Source: Cinnamomum chago (lineage: Eukaryota > Streptophyta > Magnoliopsida > Laurales > Lauraceae). Taken from it: a stretch of DNA of 64,000 nucleotides. The stretch lies in the NCBI GenBank assembly GCA_038049695.1, contig CP142451.1, positions 36,080,501 through 36,144,500 on the forward strand, read 5' to 3'. Within the stretch, counting starts at the first letter, position 1. Every line of letters starts with the position of its first letter. Under the pieces are notes generated by a model. The model saw only the letters and a list, made by a program, of their open reading frames with translations. It had not been told where the DNA came from and did no database searches. Of the stretch, positions 60,414 through 64,000 are shown piece after piece. The position numbers were made by a program, and so were the translations under genes.

Positions 60414-60727
60414 TGTTGATATACACTGTTATGACACTCACTAAAAGCTTGAGCTTTTGGTGTAACTGGTTATTAGCATGGTATCAGAGTCAGAGGTCAT
60501 GAGCTCGAAACCCCTAGGGAGCATGTTACCTCCATCTGTCTGTTTGGTCTGTTCCGTTCTGTATGTCTATTGGGTTTCGAATTTGAATGGCTTCCCATTT
60601 GGAAGGGGGGGGGGGGGGGGGGGGGGTCGATATACATTGTTATGTCGTTCACTAACAGCTCGAGCTTTTAGTGAGCGTCATAACAATGTATATCAACATG
60701 AGCTTTTGGTGTAACTGGTTAATAACA
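60414..60727 (+). mobile_element. TRIM-like element with G-tract
   Basis: A 5' repeat at 60414-60478 runs from TGTTGATATACA to TTATTAGCA. The primer site TGGTATCAGAG (initiator-Met tRNA) follows directly at 60479-60489. A 22-G run (60605-60626) stands where the purine tract belongs. A 3' repeat at 60627-60727 starts TCGATATACATTG and ends GTTAATAACA; it holds an extra inverted copy forming a long hairpin. Confidence 0.75.
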
Positions 60728-61234
60728 AGGAGGTTGTCTCATAACATAATTTGATTCATCTATACACTATGAAATGAGTAACATTATTGTGTTCCTGCCT
60801 TTATGTAGCTTGTTTATTATGATGGATGTGTACATAATTAGACTCTTTTACTCGCTCAGTTTTGCTTATTCCTAGTTTGCCCCTATCAAGTAGCCAAAGT
60901 GTAGCAGCCAGAGTGAGTCGCAATGATCAAGAGCTGGGATTTGATGATGTATGCAGCTGAATGACGCAAAACGCTAGTTTTGAGGATTTATCTCATTCAT
61001 TTCGAAGGGCAGTCTTTTGGAAAATCTTAAACCTTTTTGTTGGGGCTTTATTTATTTTTTTTGTAAAGCTTGAGCTGGGATATACTCAAGTAAATCTTGT
61101 AATTGACTTTAATTACTAAATGAAATTACTGATGCCCTGAAATTCTTATCTTGGTGTCTATTTGACTTATGTGGGTAATTGTGATACATTGAACTCTTCC
61201 GGATTCTGAGGGCCCCAGAACTCAGGGCGTGTCA
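60728..61234 (+). other. LTR-like stretch, no gene
   Basis: Ends with gggccccagaactcagggcgtgtca, a Tekay/Del-type LTR ending, and has ttactcgctcagttttg like the region before the end of the LTR at 45881. The start is not determined. Confidence 0.35.
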
Positions 61235-61745
61235 AATACAATTGCAATGCATATTACTTCGAATAGTATATCATGAACTTACAAAGCATATTGAGATAAA
61301 ATGCCATTACATTAGAGAAAGAGTGACCAAAAGAAATAAAGTTGGAGCATAAAGTAATCGGAATCAGATTGCAGATTTCCTCACAAGGCAGTTACCAAGA
61401 AGCAGTTAAGTGATGTTTCTTCAAAGATATGCATACAAAATATATATTCACCAGTTTGAGGGGGAGTATTGAAACAAAGAAAAGGGGTTTTATAATTTTA
61501 TTAATTAGGAATCATTTTCTAACTATATAAAATACAATGCTTCTTTTGCAAATATATAAAAATGAATTAATATAAATGATTATATTCACCCAAATTCTTA
61601 CAAAGCCCTAACTTTTTATTTCTTCCAAATTTCCTCTATTTTCTGTACACTCTTCCTCCTCTTTTGTTCTTAATTTTCCATTCTACTTCCTCTTCCACTT
61701 TAATCTATTTTTTCCTTCAATTTAGAACTTCCAACTCTCAGCAAA
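61235..61745 (+). mobile_element. Ty1/copia tail and LTR (fossil)
   Basis: A damaged RNase H end (61280-61410), the purine tract agtttgagggggagta, then an LTR starting TGAAACAAAG near 61470 and ending around 61740. 61746-62005 beyond holds no recognised feature. Confidence 0.6.
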
Positions 61746-62013
61746 CTTGGTAGTGCTTCTATAATGCCGTTCCTTCCTCATTAGCTTCAAGAGGGAAACA
61801 ATTGAAAGATTGAAAAAGTAGCAACTCTGAATTGGGGTGGTATTGGCCGAGGTCTAGCCTCAGCTGGAATAACCCCGGATTTGGAGAATTTATTTCTTCA
61901 GGGCAAGGTACAACTTGTTTACAAGCCTGACATAACAGACAAAAACCAAGCCCAAAGCCTGGCCTGGGCGGCAGGGCCTCAGTAAGAACTAACCAGCGCA
62001 AGGAAGCCTAGTT

Positions 62014-64000
62014 CAAGGATGTAAATGCTTCGAAGCGGCCGATATATCGGGCCTGGCGGCCGATACCGCCACGCCACAGAGTATTTATCGGCCGCTACGA
62101 AAAAACGCACCGTAGCGGCCGATAATTTTATGTAGCGGCCGCTACGACCGCCACAAAGCGTAGCGGCCGCTACGTTTCCGTGGCTTTATAAAGCCCCATC
62201 ACAGCCGGCCCTAGCTCATTTTCAAGTGCTTCATTCCATTTTCATATGCTGTGTGCCCCTCCAAACCATCTCATTTTCAAGTTTCAACCACAAGAGCCAA
62301 CTTTGAAGGAATCAAACACAAACAAGTGATTAACAACTACAAGTCGACAAGATCCAAGGCCCAAGCTTCCATTCCATTTCCACAAGGTATGTTTTTCTTT
62401 TTTATTTTTTTCTAGTCTTTTGACTTTTGAGAATTGAGATCATCTATTCATCTCTTTCTAAGAGTCTACGTATTATAAAAAGCTTCATTGTCTTGTAATA
62501 TGATGAGATCCATGTTTCCCTTTCATCATGCACACATATTTTTATTTTTTATTTTATTTTTCTCTACTTTTTATTTTCGGATTTATTTATTTTTTTGAAA
62601 AAAAAATTTGAAAACTCATGGACAACCCATGAAACCACTTGGAAATTGCTTGTAAATGATAGATCTATGTTTCCCATGGATCAATCCATCACATTTTCAT
62701 TGTTTGTTGATTTTTCTCTACTTTTTATTTTCGAATTTTTTTTTTTTTTGAAAAAAAAAATTGAATGCTCATGGACAACCCATGAAACCACTTGGAAATT
62801 GCTTGTAAATAATAGATCTATGTTTCCCATGGATCAATCCATCACATTTTCAATGTTTGTTGATTTTTCTCTAATTTTTATTTTCGGATTTTTTTTTTTT
62901 TTGAAAAAAAAAAATTTGAATACTCATGGACAACCCATGAAACCACTTGGAAATTGCTTGTAAATGATAGATCTATGTTTCCCATGGATCAATCCATCAC
63001 ATTTTCATTGTTTGTTGATTTTTCTCTAATTTTTATTTTCGGATTTATTTTTTTTTTCAAAAAAAAAAATTGAATACTCATGGACAACCCATGAAACCAC
63101 TTGGAAATTGCTTGTAAATGATAGATCTATGTTTCCCATGGATCAATCCATCACATTTTCAATGTTTGTTGATTTTTCTCTAATTTTTATTTTCGGATTT
63201 ATTTTTTTTTTGAAAATTTTTTTTTGAATACTCATGGACAACCCATGAAACCACTTGGAAATTGCTTGTAAATGATAGATCTATGTTTCCCATGGATCAA
63301 TCCATCACATTTTCATTGTTTGTTGATTTTTCTCTACTTTTTATTTTCGGATTTTTTTTTTTTTTTGAAAAAAAAAATTGAATGCTCATGGACAACCCAT
63401 GAAACCACTTGGAAATTGCTTGTAAATGATAGATCTATATTTCCCATGGATCAATTCATCACATTTTCATTGTTTGTTGATTTTTCTCTATTTTTTTATT
63501 TTCGGATTTATTTATTTTTTTGAAAAAAAAAATTGAATACTCATGGACAACCCATGAAACCACTTGGAAATTGCTTGTAAATGATAGATCTATGTTTCCC
63601 ATGGATCAATCCATCACATTTTCAATGTTTGTTGATTTTTCTCTAATTTTTATTTTCGGATTTTTTTTTTTTTGAAAAAAAAAAATTGAATACTCATGGA
63701 CAACCCATGAAACCACTTGGAAATTGCTTGTAAATGATAGATCTATGTTTCCCATGGATCAATCCATTACATTTTCATTGTTTGTTGATTTTTCTCTAAT
63801 TTTTATTTTCGGATTTTTTTTTTTTTTTGAAAAAAAAAAAATTGAATACTCATGGACAACCCATGAAACCACTTGGAAATTGCTTGTAAATGATAGATCT
63901 ATGTTTCCCATGGATCAATCCATCACATTTTCAATGTTTGTTGATTTTTCTCTAATTTTTATTTTCGGATTTATTTTTTTTTTGAAAATTTTTTTTTGAA
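62014..64000. mobile_element. GCGGCC-rich hAT-like element, right end outside window
   Basis: The left end CAAGGATGTAAATGC matches the terminal repeat of the element at 48746-49488, followed by the same gcggccgctacg-type inverted motifs (62030-62180). The interior is a satellite. Its target-copy partner would be GCCTAGTT (62006-62013) at the unseen right end. Confidence 0.75.
62575..64000 (+). repeat. 154-bp tandem satellite, nine or more units, runs off the window
   Basis: catggacaaccc starts at 62617, 62770, 62924, 63079, 63233, 63387, 63542, 63694 and 63851 (steps 152-157, differences mostly in the T and A runs). Copies differ by only a few point changes, so the array is young or homogenised. 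Long open frames across it are by-products of the period and not genes. Confidence 0.97.

Noticed and set aside
62595-63999. Long open frames with recurring SWTTHETTWKLLVNDRSMFP
   Set aside because: They are translations of the 154-bp satellite; frame continuity comes and goes with T/A run length and no family is recognised.

Overview
The window is nuclear DNA of a flowering plant. It holds plant-type Ty3/gypsy (Tat and Tekay-like), Ty1/copia, hAT, Mutator-like (MULE), SINE and TRIM elements, short CCCTAAA telomere-type repeats, a fragment of plastid accD, and a host gene split by short plant-like exons. I cannot name the species. About nine tenths of the window is transposable-element sequence, much of it nested.

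Layout. 1-14.4 kb: a fossil Tat-lineage Ty3/gypsy element. Its 5' end lies off the left edge. It shows a gag region, protease, a G-patch-like stretch, RT/RNase H, a second archaeal-type RNase H, integrase, minisatellites, a coding region on the opposite strand, and a 3.1-3.2 kb 3' LTR carrying a 158-159 bp satellite. 14.4-17.1 kb: a decayed hAT transposon of the TTF-finger/ZMYM1-like type, apparently interrupted by the Tat element and itself inserted into a minus-strand Ty3/gypsy fragment (17.1-18.37 kb). 18.37-19.57 kb: a second, diverged Tat-type LTR containing plastid accD DNA. 19.68-28.77 kb: about six head-to-tail units of roughly 1.1 kb with two coding-like blocks on the minus strand (possibly CACTA transposase exons), interrupted by a 2.5 kb MULE. 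28.8-32.4 kb: a gypsy LTR-like stretch, a 1.2 kb hAT derivative with telomere-type repeats, and a SINE with tandemly repeated tail. 32.9-38.35 kb: a foldback element split by a 4.45 kb MULE that carries a FAR1-type transposase gene and a convergent plant-mobile-domain gene fragment.

40.17-56.96 kb: the one clear host gene, on the minus strand. Seven in-frame exons encode the C-terminal 237 residues of a GH38 (lysosomal/vacuolar type) alpha-mannosidase. A 14.0 kb intron separates the first two visible exons from the other five. It is packed with solo LTRs, gypsy and copia fossils, small hAT derivatives, and a complete-looking autonomous hAT (50376-54621) with a perfect 8-bp target duplication and an uninterrupted 759-residue transposase in three exons. 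The 5' exons of the mannosidase must lie beyond the right edge. 57-64 kb: a gypsy fragment with a nested TRIM, a 147-bp hAT MITE, another TRIM with a 22-G tract, a copia tail, and the start of a GCGGCC-rich hAT-like element whose interior is a 154-bp satellite running off the window.

There is no operon-like functional system. The window's interest lies in the host gene surviving in a repeat jungle, the apparently intact hAT, the two MULEs sharing hairpin arrays, the mobile-domain gene inside a MULE, and several satellite arrays born inside transposons.
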